From NCBI RefSeq assembly GCF_030010625.1, contig NZ_JASCXN010000002.1, positions 372,001 through 436,000 of the forward strand: a DNA stretch of 64,000 nucleotides. Direction: 5' to 3'. Position numbers and translations under genes: made by a program. Position 1 is the first letter of the stretch. Each line of letters starts with the position of its first letter. This DNA is from Streptomyces sp. CC208A. GTDB lineage: Bacteria > Actinomycetota > Actinomycetes > Streptomycetales > Streptomycetaceae. The notes under the pieces are model-generated. The model worked only from the letters and a program-made list of their open reading frames with translations. It was not told the origin of the DNA and searched no databases. Below, piece by piece: positions 39,643 through 47,677 of this stretch.

Positions 39643-39669
39643 GCGGACCTCCCAGGTCGTCGGCGGCCG

Positions 39670-39700
39670 ACCCTAGGAGGGAGCGATGAAATACGGATGG
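39670..39700 (-). promoter_or_regulatory. SARP-type operator and promoter of the NlpC-propeller gene
   Basis: On the minus strand: heptads CCATCCG (39700-39694) and TCATCGC (39689-39683), 11 bp apart, then 7 nt and the -10 box TAGGGT (39675-39670). The spacing is identical to that of the acylase promoter. The SARP gene itself begins only about 1.1 kb further upstream and ends 54 bp from this site. Confidence 0.65.
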
Positions 39701-39753
39701 AATCGCCGGGGGAGACCGGCACCCCGGCGCGACCCCGTCCGACCCCCGCGTCG

Positions 39754-40836
39754 TCAGGCGAACGGCACCGACACGTCCGCCCCCGCCGGCGCGTCAGGAC
39801 CGGCCTCGTCCCCGCACAGGATCATCCGGCGGGCCCGCCGCAGCAGCATGCTCGGAGCGACCCCCAGATCGTCGGCGAGGCGCCGGCGGGTGCGGTCGAA
39901 CACCGCCAGCGCCTCGGCCTGCCGGCCGGTCCGGTACAGCGCGCGCATCAGCAGCGCCGCCACCGGCTCGTTCCACGGACGCTCCGCGGCCAGGGCGGAC
40001 AGCTCGGCCACGGCGTCCGCGCACCGGCCGAGCCGCAGCTGCCCCTCCGCCTTCCGCTGTACGAGGGCGGTCCTGCGCTCGCCGAGCCGCACCCGCTCCA
40101 GCTCGGCGAGCGGCCCCGGCAGGCCGTCCAGGGGCTCGCCCCTGAACAGTTCGAGCGCCCGGGAGCAGAGGCGTACCGCCTCGGCCGGATCGCCCTCCCG
40201 GTCCGCCGCCCCGATCTCGGCCGTCAGCTCCTCCAGGCGCGCGAGGTCCACGTCGACCGCGCCCGGCACCAGGCGATAGCCGCGTCGCCGGTCGTGCTCG
40301 ATGACCGTGTCCGGTCCGTCGCCGGTCCGCAGGTTCCCGCGCAGGCGGTAGACGTACACCGGCACCACGTTGGCGGCCGGGGGCTCCATTCCCCAGATGC
40401 CGTCGAGCAGTTCCCGTCGGCTCAGGGTCCGCCCCGCGTCCAGTGCGAGCGCGGCCAGGACGGCCTGCTGGCGCGGCGGCCCCAGACCCAGCGGCCGCCC
40501 GTCCTTCCACGCCCGCAGCGGCCCGAGCACGGAGATCCGTATCTCCGGCGCGCGCCCCCGGCCGGCGTGGGCCCCCGACGCCGGCCGCGCACGGGGGCCG
40601 TGCCCCGGAGAGACCAGACCCGAGTCGAAGGCGTGGACGATGGCGGCGGCCCGGTCCCGCAGACCGAGCTTCACGAGAACCCGCGCGAGGTGCTCGGCCA
40701 CCCTCTCCTCGGGCAGGGCGAGGGCGGCGGCGATCTCGTCGTCCCGCAGACCGCAGCCGACCGCGGCGAGAACCCGGCGCTCCAGGTGCCCGAGCGCGAC
40801 GGCGGTCGGTCGACCGGTGGTGGTCGTCGGCAACAC
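39754..40836 (-). CDS. SARP-family activator with N-terminal LuxR-type HTH
   Basis: A 360-aa regulator with three parts. Residues 10-72 are a LuxR/GerE-type helix-turn-helix (LERRVLAAVGCGLRDDEIAA, then EERVAEHLARVLVKLGLRDR). About 98-190 is the OmpR-like winged helix of SARPs (ISVLGPLRAWKDGRPLGLG, SRRELLDGIWG, VYVYRLRGNL). About 195-345 is the BTAD helical domain (DVDLARLEELTAEI, RRRLADDLGV). SARPs normally start directly with the winged helix, so the extra LuxR-type unit is unusual. It starts at GTG 40836 behind GGGGAAC. SARP-like operators at two nearby secreted-protein promoters make those its likely targets. Confidence 0.9.
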   Translation of the reverse strand: MLPTTTTGRPTAVALGHLERRVLAAVGCGLRDDEIAAALALPEERVAEHLARVLVKLGLRDRAAAIVHAFDSGLVSPGHGPRARPASGAHAGRGRAPEIRISVLGPLRAWKDGRPLGLGPPRQQAVLAALALDAGRTLSRRELLDGIWGMEPPAANVVPVYVYRLRGNLRTGDGPDTVIEHDRRRGYRLVPGAVDVDLARLEELTAEIGAADREGDPAEAVRLCSRALELFRGEPLDGLPGPLAELERVRLGERRTALVQRKAEGQLRLGRCADAVAELSALAAERPWNEPVAALLMRALYRTGRQAEALAVFDRTRRRLADDLGVAPSMLLRRARRMILCGDEAGPDAPAGADVSVPFA

Positions 40837-41006
40837 TGTTCCCCCGGCTCAGGACTGCTCGCTCTGGCGGACTCCGCCGCCACGGTAGGACGGGACACGG
40901 CGGGCACGGCATCCGGAACGATCCGGAGTGACACGCGCGGGGGAACGAGCCGGGGGGAACACGCGGATCCGGCACGGGGGCAAGGGAGTTGTCGGGAGGA
41001 CTGCGC

Positions 41007-41012
41007 TACGTT
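41007..41012 (+). promoter_or_regulatory. -10 box for leaderless methyltransferase mRNA
   Basis: TACGTT ends 6 nt before the GTG at 41019, so transcription would start at or next to the start codon. No convincing -35 was found. Confidence 0.4.
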
Positions 41013-41018
41013 GAAGGG

Positions 41019-41801
41019 GTGACCGACAACGAATCGCGCATCGACACGTCCCGGCCGCACACCGCCCGGATCTGGAACTACTGGACCGGCGGCAAGGACA
41101 ACTATCCGGTCGACCGGGAGGCGGGGGACCGGATCCGGGAGCTGCACCCCGGCATCGGGGAGTACGCGAAGGCGGACCGGCTGTTCCTGGGGCGGGCGGT
41201 CCGGTACCTGGCCGAGCAGGAGGGCATCCGGCAGTTCCTGGACATCGGCACGGGACTGCCGAGCGCCGACAACACGCACGAGGTCGCCCAGCGCGTCGCC
41301 CCCGACGCGCGGGTGGTGTACGTGGACAACGACCCGCTCGTGCTCGCCCACGCCCGCGCGCTGCTCGTCGGGACGCCCGAGGGGCGGACGGACTACCTGG
41401 ACGCGGACCTGCGGGACGTCGACACGATCCTGGCCGACGCCTCGAAGACGCTCGACCTGTCGAAGCCGGTCGCGCTGATGCTGCTCGGGGTCGTCATCTT
41501 CGTCGAGGACGACGAGGAGTCGTACGCGATCGTCCGCCGGCTCATGGACGCCCTCGCGCCCGGCAGCCACCTCGTCCTGTCCCACACCGTCACCCACCCC
41601 GACATGCCGGACGTCGACGCGGCGGTGGCCTTCTGGAACGAGCACGGCACCCCGAAGCTCACCCAGCGCACCCCCGAGGCGATCGCCCGCTACTTCGACG
41701 GCCTGGAGCTGCTGGAGCCCGGCGTGGTGTCCTGCTCGGCGTGGCGGCCGGAGACCCCGGCGCCGGACGTCGCGATGTACGGGGGCGTCGGCCGCAAGTA
41801 G
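41019..41801 (+). CDS. SAM-dependent methyltransferase, DUF574/Methyltransf_19 family
   Basis: A 260-aa protein of a family expanded in Streptomyces. It starts with RPHTARIWNYWTGGKDNYPVDREAGD, whose RxWNYxLGGKDN-like form marks the family. The SAM site is QFLDIGTGLPS with the acidic VVYVDNDPLVL strand, then VALMLLGVVIFVEDD. Substrates are not known. The frame is open from 40989, but the GTG at 41019, probably leaderless, gives the normal family N-terminus. The neighbouring SARP gene is divergent. Confidence 0.9.
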   Translation: MTDNESRIDTSRPHTARIWNYWTGGKDNYPVDREAGDRIRELHPGIGEYAKADRLFLGRAVRYLAEQEGIRQFLDIGTGLPSADNTHEVAQRVAPDARVVYVDNDPLVLAHARALLVGTPEGRTDYLDADLRDVDTILADASKTLDLSKPVALMLLGVVIFVEDDEESYAIVRRLMDALAPGSHLVLSHTVTHPDMPDVDAAVAFWNEHGTPKLTQRTPEAIARYFDGLELLEPGVVSCSAWRPETPAPDVAMYGGVGRK

Positions 41802-41843
41802 GCGCGGGCGAAGGCGCGCGCGGCCGCGTGACGCCGGGCCCGC

Positions 41844-42119
41844 TCAGGAGGACCCGCCCCCGTGCCCGCCGCCGTCCGGGTGGCGTGGGCGGCTCCTCCG
41901 CGAGGGCGGGGCGGGGTGGCGGGACAGGAAGGCGTCCAGCTTCGCGAGCGCGGCGGCCGTGGCCATGAGGACGAGCGCCGTCGCCGCGAGGCCGACGCCG
42001 ACGTGCAGGCCGTACGCGGTCAGGACCACGCCGATGCCCAGGCTCCCGGGGACCCCCAGACCGGCCACGGCCATCTGGAGCACCTCCAGCCGTCTGCGCG
42101 CGCCGAACCGGCCGCCCAT
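41844..42119 (-). CDS. Small membrane protein
   Basis: A 91-aa protein with two transmembrane helices (VPGSLGIGVVLTAYGLHV and VGLAATALVLMATAAALAK) and a basic, His/Gly-rich C-terminal tail. No family is recognised. ATG at 42119 has GAGGGGG ahead. It is divergent from the DUF1876 gene and shares the spacer with an OsdR-like box, so it may belong to the same dormancy response. Confidence 0.65.
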   Translation of the reverse strand: MGGRFGARRRLEVLQMAVAGLGVPGSLGIGVVLTAYGLHVGVGLAATALVLMATAAALAKLDAFLSRHPAPPSRRSRPRHPDGGGHGGGSS

Positions 42120-42272
42120 AGCGGTTCCCCCTCGCCGTGAAGTGTCGGTGCGGGGGTGGTTCCCGTGCCGCCGGGGCGGAACACACGCCTCCAGGTACCG
42201 TCCGCCGCCCCGTCCCCGTGCGGCCGGGGCCCCGCGGGCGGATCCTGGAAGGGACGGGGGAGCAGCGCCCCG

Positions 42273-42286
42273 GGGCCGTACGGCAC
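42273..42286. promoter_or_regulatory. OsdR/DosR-like box upstream of DUF1876 gene
   Basis: GGGCCGTACGGCAC matches the recalled OsdR motif GGGCCGATCGGCCC at 11 of 14 positions and contains the perfect dyad GCCGTACGGC. It lies 35-48 bp before the DUF1876 start. Confidence 0.5.
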
Positions 42287-42320
42287 CGGCGGCGCCGGAC
42301 GGCATGTGAGGAGGCAGACC

Positions 42321-42620
42321 ATGACGCGGCACCTGGAGTGGAGGGTCGGCCTGGAGCTGAACGAGGAGGCCGGCCGGACCGAGGCCGAGGCACGGCTCGA
42401 CACGGGGACGACGACCTTCACCGGGCACGGTACGGCCCGCTGCAACCCGTCGGACACGGACGTGCCGGTGATCGGCGACGAGCTCGCCGCGAGCCGGGCC
42501 ATGAAGGACCTGGCGGGCAAGCTGATGCGGGAGGCGAACCGCGAGATGGAGGCGGTGGGCGCCGGGACGGTACCCGGGCGCACCGGTCCCGGATACGGCT
42601 GGCCGGAGGCGGTCTCCTGA
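42321..42620 (+). CDS. DUF1876 domain protein (dormancy-associated)
   Basis: A 99-aa protein of the DUF1876 family (Rv1738/Rv2632c type), which in mycobacteria includes DosR-regulon members thought to act on ribosomes in dormancy. Family segments are EEAGRTEAEARLDTG, FTGHGTARCNPSD and VPVIGDELAASRAMKDLAGKL. GAGGAGG lies before the ATG. An OsdR-like box is 35-48 bp upstream. The convergent CBS gene is also of a dormancy type. Confidence 0.92.
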   Translation: MTRHLEWRVGLELNEEAGRTEAEARLDTGTTTFTGHGTARCNPSDTDVPVIGDELAASRAMKDLAGKLMREANREMEAVGAGTVPGRTGPGYGWPEAVS

Positions 42621-42645
42621 GGAGCCCGCCACCCCGTGCCGCCGC

Positions 42646-43242
42646 TCACTCCTGAGGCGGCTCCACGGTCAGGTGGTCGACGACCTCGACCACCCCGTCC
42701 ACGGCCTCGCACAGGCGCACCAGGAGCGGGGCGAGGTCCTTGCGGTGCACGGTGCCGCTGAGGGTGACGCGCCCCTCGTCGACGTCGATGTGGACCGCCG
42801 CGGGGGAGAGCCCGAGGATGCGCATGACGACGTCCTCGCGGATCTCCTCCTGGATGGCGCGGTCGCGGCGCAGGAAGAGCTGGATCAGGTCGCTGCGGCT
42901 GAGGACGCCGATGAGCCGGCCGTCCGCGTCCACCACCGGCAGCCGCTTGATCCGGTGCCGCTCCATCAGCCGGGCGGCCTCGACGGCCGTCCAGGAGGGG
43001 CGGGCGGTGTGCACCGGGCTGGACATCATCGCCTCGGCGCTGCTGGGGCCGTCCTTGGCGGTGTGCCGGCGCAGCAGGTCCGCCTCGGAGACCACGCCCA
43101 CCGGCCGGTTCTCCTCGTCGACCACCGGCACCGCCGTGATGCCGTACTCGTCGAGGAGCCGCGCGATCTCCTTGAACGGTGTCCCGCGCTGGACCGAGAC
43201 CGCCGTCGGGGTCATCAGGTCCGCGACACTGCGGTTCCTCAT
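42646..43242 (-). CDS. CBS-pair protein with BON domain
   Basis: A 198-aa cytoplasmic protein. Two CBS motifs (about 8-60 and 72-125; GITAVPVVDEENRPVGVVSE and RIKRLPVVDADGRLIGVLSR) form a nucleotide-binding pair. A BON domain (about 138-198; EDVVMRILGLSPAAVHIDVD then GRVTLSGTV) follows. The CBS part resembles Rv2626c (Hrp1), a hypoxia-response protein. It probably senses adenine nucleotides. It is convergent with DUF1876 at a distance of 25 bp. Confidence 0.93.
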   Translation of the reverse strand: MRNRSVADLMTPTAVSVQRGTPFKEIARLLDEYGITAVPVVDEENRPVGVVSEADLLRRHTAKDGPSSAEAMMSSPVHTARPSWTAVEAARLMERHRIKRLPVVDADGRLIGVLSRSDLIQLFLRRDRAIQEEIREDVVMRILGLSPAAVHIDVDEGRVTLSGTVHRKDLAPLLVRLCEAVDGVVEVVDHLTVEPPQE

Positions 43243-43419
43243 CGTCCGTTCCGTCCCTTCTGCGGGTGATGATTCCATGATCCCGCATCCGCTGCGAAGG
43301 GGATGCGAGCGGGGTCGGCGCAGGCTGACGCGGAAGGCGTCTTGTGGGCGTGGCGGGTCCGTGGTTACCTCCGAGTTACCTCCGGTAAGTCGCTGTCCCC
43401 ACACGGAAGAAGGCTTCCC

Positions 43420-44706
43420 ATGCCCTCGGTTCGTACGACCCGGACCCGCCGTCTCGCGGTCGCCCTCGCCGCCTCCCTCACGGCCTCCCTCGCGCTCCTC
43501 GCGCCGGCCGCCGCCGCGCCCCCGCCCGCCCCGTCCGCCTTGTCGGGGGCCACCGACACGCCCCTGCGCGAGGTCATGTTCGTCGGCAACAACTGGGACG
43601 GCACCGCCGATGTCATCGCCGCCCGCGGCGACTTCCACCGCATCGGCCGGGTGAACGTGATCCCGGACAAGGAGGAGCGCCTCCGCGAGATCTACCTCAA
43701 CCCCGTCAAGCTCGCCTTCTTCCTCGGCGTCCGCAGCGGCCCGGGCGAGGGCCACGACCAGTTCGTCGACGACATGTACGCCACCCCCGACGGCACCGCC
43801 ATGGTCGTCTCGCGTCCCAGCTTCGCCGACGTCGTCTCCCTCGACCTCCGCACCGGACGGATCAATTGGCGCTTCCCGGTGGCCGGTTACCGCTCCGACC
43901 ACATGGCCGTCTCGCCCGACGGCACCCGCGTCGCCGTCTCCGCGTCCACCGCGAACACCGTCCACGTCCTCGACGTCTCCACCGGCCGCCAGGTCGGCTC
44001 CTTCAAGACCGGCGACAAGCCCCACGAGAACGTCTTCACCTCCGACGGGCGCCTGTGGAACATGTCGATCGGCGAGGTCACCACCGCCCTCGACGCGCCC
44101 TGGCTCGACTGGACCAAGGGCGACCGGAGGATCACCGTCGTGGACGCCACCACCTTCGAGACGGTCCGCGTCATCGACATGCGCTCGCGCCTCGACGCCT
44201 TCGGCCGCGACGACCTCTCCGACGCCGTCCGCCCCCTCGTCCTCACCCCCGACGAGAAGAAGCTCTACTTCCAGGTCTCCTTCCTCAACGGCTTCCTGGA
44301 GTACGACGTGGAGAGCGACCGGATCACCCGGCTGAAGACCCTGCCGGGCAACCCCGCCACCAACCCCGACCGCACCACCTGGGTCAACGACTCGCGCCAC
44401 CACGGCCTGTCGATCAGCCCGGACGGCCGCAAGCTCTGCGTCGCCGGCACCATGGACGACTACGCCACCGTCGTCGACCGCGAGACCCTGCGGCAGGGCC
44501 CGCTCGTCCCGGCGGACAAGCCCTACTGGGCCACGGTGAGCGGCGACGGACGGGCCTGCGTCGTCTCGGAGAGCGGCGCCGACCGGGTCAGCGCCATCGA
44601 CTTCGCCACCGGCGAGCGCGTCGCCTCGGTGGCCGTCGGCGACCACCCCCAGCGGGTCAGGCTCGCCCGCGTACCCGCCGACTGGGCGTCCCCCACGGGG
44701 AACTGA
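43420..44706 (+). CDS. Secreted YncE-like beta-propeller protein
   Basis: A 428-aa exported protein with a signal peptide (1-34, ending APAAAAP). The rest has repeating YVTN-type beta-propeller strands, for example SPDGTRVAVSASTANTVHVL, DVSTGRQVGSFKTGDKPHE, SISPDGRKLCVAGTMDDYAT and SGDGRACVVSESGADRVSAI. These proteins bind surface or redox ligands, but none can be assigned here. A GGAAGAAGG run lies just before the ATG. It converges on the metal-hydrolase gene, with a shared hairpin between them. Confidence 0.85.
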   Translation: MPSVRTTRTRRLAVALAASLTASLALLAPAAAAPPPAPSALSGATDTPLREVMFVGNNWDGTADVIAARGDFHRIGRVNVIPDKEERLREIYLNPVKLAFFLGVRSGPGEGHDQFVDDMYATPDGTAMVVSRPSFADVVSLDLRTGRINWRFPVAGYRSDHMAVSPDGTRVAVSASTANTVHVLDVSTGRQVGSFKTGDKPHENVFTSDGRLWNMSIGEVTTALDAPWLDWTKGDRRITVVDATTFETVRVIDMRSRLDAFGRDDLSDAVRPLVLTPDEKKLYFQVSFLNGFLEYDVESDRITRLKTLPGNPATNPDRTTWVNDSRHHGLSISPDGRKLCVAGTMDDYATVVDRETLRQGPLVPADKPYWATVSGDGRACVVSESGADRVSAIDFATGERVASVAVGDHPQRVRLARVPADWASPTGN

Positions 44707-44724
44707 CGTCACGCCGTACAGGAG

Positions 44725-44764
44725 GAGGGGCCGGCCGGATCACCGTCGGTCCGGCCGGCCCCTC
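44725..44764. terminator. Bidirectional hairpin terminator
   Basis: GAGGGGCCGGCCGGA (44725-44739) and TCCGGCCGGCCCCTC (44750-44764) form a perfect 15-bp stem with a 10-nt loop between two convergent genes. Confidence 0.85.
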
Positions 44765-44775
44765 TTCTCAGGACC

Positions 44776-44823
44776 GGGTCAGGTTTCCCAGGGACGGGTC
44801 AGGTTTCCCAGGGACGGGTCAGG
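44776..44823. repeat. Tandem 20-bp repeat at the gene end
   Basis: Two exact copies of GGGTCAGGTTTCCCAGGGAC (44776-44795, 44796-44815) and an 8-bp partial third copy, in which the stop codon of the metal-hydrolase gene (44819-44821) lies. Likely a slippage product. Confidence 0.85.
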
Positions 44824-46894
44824 AACGGGTGACCGTCACCTCGTAGAGCGAGTAGCCCCACTGTGTGGCCCGCCGCTCCCCGTGGATCCGTACGTACCGG
44901 GCGGGCGTGGAGGAGAACACGGCCGTGTCGTAGCCGCCGTCCCCGGCCTCCGTCGACCAGACCGTACGCCACGCCTCGCCGTCCTCGGAGACCTCGATCC
45001 GGTACTGGCGGGCGTAGGCCCGCTCCCAGTCCAGGGTCACCCGGCCGACCCGCCGCACCTCGCCCAGGTCCACCCGGAGCCACTGGTCGTCCGACCAGCC
45101 GCTGGCCCAGCGGGTGCCGGTGTCGCCGTCGAAGGCGCGCCCGGAGGCGTAGCTGACGAAGGGGTTCCACTCGGTGGAGCTGGCCGAGGTGGGCCTGCCG
45201 GCCGCCAGGTTCACGCCCGGCTCGTGCCGCTCGGTCGCCCGCCAGGTCCGCAGGTAGGACTCGGCGCCGAGCGCCAGGTCGTCGATGACGGCCGGACCGC
45301 CGGGGGTGAGCCGGATCTGCTCGATCCAGTCCGGCACCAGGCCCGCGTGCGCGGCGCCGTCCGTGTTGAGGTCCCAGGTCCGCTCGCCGGTGACCTGACG
45401 GTCGAGGACGGTGCCGCCGTCGAAGCTGCGGTACGGGTACGTCACCGCGTTCGGCGCGTCCGTGCCGACCGGGCCCGGCCAGCCGCCGACGCCGTTCATG
45501 TCCGTGCCGTACCCGAGGCCGACCCCGTACTTCTCACGCAGCTCGGCCTTGCCGTCCGCCTCGCCGATGAAGCCCTCGGCGCTGTGCATGTACGGGGCGG
45601 TGAACCCGCCCAGCTTGTACAGCCGTTCCGTCCAGTCGAGGTCCATCCAGCTGTGCGTGGACAGCACGCCCGGATACTCCTCGGCCTCCAGGATGTCCAG
45701 CGCCCGGCCGGCCGCCTTCACGCTCATGTGGTCGAGCTCCAGCATCATGCCCCGGTCGATCATGCCCCGGAGGGCGTACTCGCCGAGCCGGGTCAGGCCA
45801 CGGGTGTTGCAGCGGGCGGCGGAGTCGTAACCCGGCACGCTCACCCCGGCTGGCAGCTTCGCCGCCATGCCGGCGGGCGCGGTCAGGCCGATCGGGTTGT
45901 CCTTCTGCGGGCCCGCGCACCGCTCGGTCGCCCAGAAGGTGCCGGTGGACAGGAACTGGCCGATGTTCACCGCCACCCCCGTCGTGCCGCTGTCGAAGCG
46001 GACGCCGCACAGCGCGTTGTCGAACTTGTGGCACAGGAACATGCTGCGCACCCCGAGCCGGTACAGCTCGTCCAGGCCGCGGTCGATGTCGGCCTTGTCG
46101 CACTGGGCCACGTCGAGGATCTGCTTGCAGCCGAACGGCTCCGAGGTCTCCACGCCGAGGACGACGGCGAGCTTGCCCTGCTCGATCACCGAGCGGGCCT
46201 GGTCGGCGCTGGTGACGATGCGGAACCAGCCCTTGCCGGGGCCGCCGAACATCGAGTCGACGTAGTCCTGCATCTCATAGGTCTTGCGGGCCTCCAGGCG
46301 GATGGCCTCCATCTCGTCGCAGCCCCGGTCCCGGGGCATGAGCGAGCACAACAGGCCATTGGAGACCAGGTCGTTGACGAGCACGCGCTGCCCGCCGCGC
46401 CAGGCCCGCTCCAGCCAGGCGTAGTAGTTCTGCTGGTGGGTCAGTGAGTTGTGGGCCGGCCAGTCGGTGAAGGTGGGCCAGCCGTCCGGGTCGTGCTTCC
46501 CGTTCGCGCCGCCGGTCAGGTTCTCGAAGAGGGCGCCGGAACCGTCCGGATAGTGCTCGGGACAGTCCTTGAGGGCGTCGGCCACGCCTGCCGTCGAGAA
46601 CGGTTTGCCGCAGATCAGCCGGCCGCCGAAGCCCTCGTTGGACATCACGTGGTTGTGCGCGTCGACGAAGCCGCGCACGCGCCCCTGGGCGTCGGTGCCG
46701 GTGAACGGCGTGCCCGTGGCGTTGATCTGGGAATCGGGCGCCGGTCGTGCGGACGGCTCCCACCAGGGGGAACCGGCGGCGGGAACGGGGGCGGCGCCGA
46801 AGAGCACGGCCGCGAGGGCGAGGAAGAGGGACACGAGGCCGAGGCGGCGTGTCCCGCGGAAGGGGGAGGTGCTCCGGGTGGTGCGTGGGCTCAT
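44819..46894 (-). CDS. Secreted amidohydrolase-like metal hydrolase with C-terminal discoidin domain
   Basis: A 691-aa exported protein. After a signal peptide (1-40) the main domain has amidohydrolase/membrane-dipeptidase-like metal sites: GFVDAHNH (about 75-82), FLCHKFDN, MLELDHMSVK and GYGTDMNG, giving the His-x-His, two later His and Asp pattern. The C-terminal 130 residues form an F5/8 type C (discoidin) domain: NLAAGRPTSASSTE, RAFDGDTGTRW, WLRVDLGEVRRV. Such domains bind carbohydrates or lipids. The natural substrate is not known. I use the ATG at 46894; the frame is open to 46981. The gene ends inside a 20-bp tandem repeat. Confidence 0.82.
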   Translation of the reverse strand: MSPRTTRSTSPFRGTRRLGLVSLFLALAAVLFGAAPVPAAGSPWWEPSARPAPDSQINATGTPFTGTDAQGRVRGFVDAHNHVMSNEGFGGRLICGKPFSTAGVADALKDCPEHYPDGSGALFENLTGGANGKHDPDGWPTFTDWPAHNSLTHQQNYYAWLERAWRGGQRVLVNDLVSNGLLCSLMPRDRGCDEMEAIRLEARKTYEMQDYVDSMFGGPGKGWFRIVTSADQARSVIEQGKLAVVLGVETSEPFGCKQILDVAQCDKADIDRGLDELYRLGVRSMFLCHKFDNALCGVRFDSGTTGVAVNIGQFLSTGTFWATERCAGPQKDNPIGLTAPAGMAAKLPAGVSVPGYDSAARCNTRGLTRLGEYALRGMIDRGMMLELDHMSVKAAGRALDILEAEEYPGVLSTHSWMDLDWTERLYKLGGFTAPYMHSAEGFIGEADGKAELREKYGVGLGYGTDMNGVGGWPGPVGTDAPNAVTYPYRSFDGGTVLDRQVTGERTWDLNTDGAAHAGLVPDWIEQIRLTPGGPAVIDDLALGAESYLRTWRATERHEPGVNLAAGRPTSASSTEWNPFVSYASGRAFDGDTGTRWASGWSDDQWLRVDLGEVRRVGRVTLDWERAYARQYRIEVSEDGEAWRTVWSTEAGDGGYDTAVFSSTPARYVRIHGERRATQWGYSLYEVTVTRS

Positions 46895-47043
46895 GGTCGC
46901 GAAGCCTCCGGTCGGTGGGGGTGTACCGGGCGCGGGTGTACCGGGCGCCCCGAGGATCGCGGTGCGGGAGGACCGAGTCAAGAGTCCGGGTCAAATGACC
47001 TGTTGATGAGGAGGGAGCCCCTGTGCCGTCCCGCCCCGGAGGT

Positions 47044-47637
47044 TCAGCCCTCGATCAGCCGAACCAGCTGATCAGCCGTCAGTTCCAGTTGCTCCGCGGC
47101 CGCCTCCTCGTCCCGCAGGACCAGGTACTGGAGCGTCATCCCGTCCACGGCCGCCGCCAGGTGCCGGGCCAGCGTCCCCACCGGAACCTTCGGCTCCTCC
47201 CCGCGCACCGCCCCCACCTGCTCCACGAGCGCCGTCGCCGACCGCACGTACTGCTCGTACTGGGCGCGCGCCAGATGCTCGAAGCCGGGCTCGCGCAGCG
47301 CGTACTGGGTGAGGTCGTACGTGAGCAGGTGGTGCCCCGGGTGGGCGGTGACGTCCTCCCAGTACGTCCGCAGCGCCGCCAGCACCGTCTCGCGCAGGGT
47401 CGCCCTCGGCTCGACCGCCTTCATCACCCGTGCCACGTAGTCGCCGATGATGGTCTCGATGGCCGCTTCGAGCAGGGCCTGCTTGGAGTCGAAGCAGTAG
47501 TGGAAGACGCTCAGCGAGACCCCGGCCTCGGCGGAGATGGACCGCGTGGTGGTCCTGGCCACGCCGTCCCGGGTCATCGCCCTGATCGCCGCCTCGACCA
47601 GCTGCCGGCGTCGCTCCGCCGACGGCATCCGCGCCAT
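47044..47637 (-). CDS. TetR family regulator
   Basis: A 197-aa repressor. The N-terminal HTH (about 8-55) reads ERRRQLVEAAIRAMTRDGVA, TTTRSISAEAGVSLSVFHYCF, then SKQALLEAAIETI. The helical C-terminal part is a ligand/dimer domain with DVTAHPGHHLLTYDLTQYAL. The effector is unknown. It lies between the metal-hydrolase gene and the FCD-GntR gene, all on the minus strand. Confidence 0.93.
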   Translation of the reverse strand: MARMPSAERRRQLVEAAIRAMTRDGVARTTTRSISAEAGVSLSVFHYCFDSKQALLEAAIETIIGDYVARVMKAVEPRATLRETVLAALRTYWEDVTAHPGHHLLTYDLTQYALREPGFEHLARAQYEQYVRSATALVEQVGAVRGEEPKVPVGTLARHLAAAVDGMTLQYLVLRDEEAAAEQLELTADQLVRLIEG

Positions 47638-47677
47638 GCTTCCTCCTCGGGTCCGGGCGTCAGGGTAACCGCCGGGT

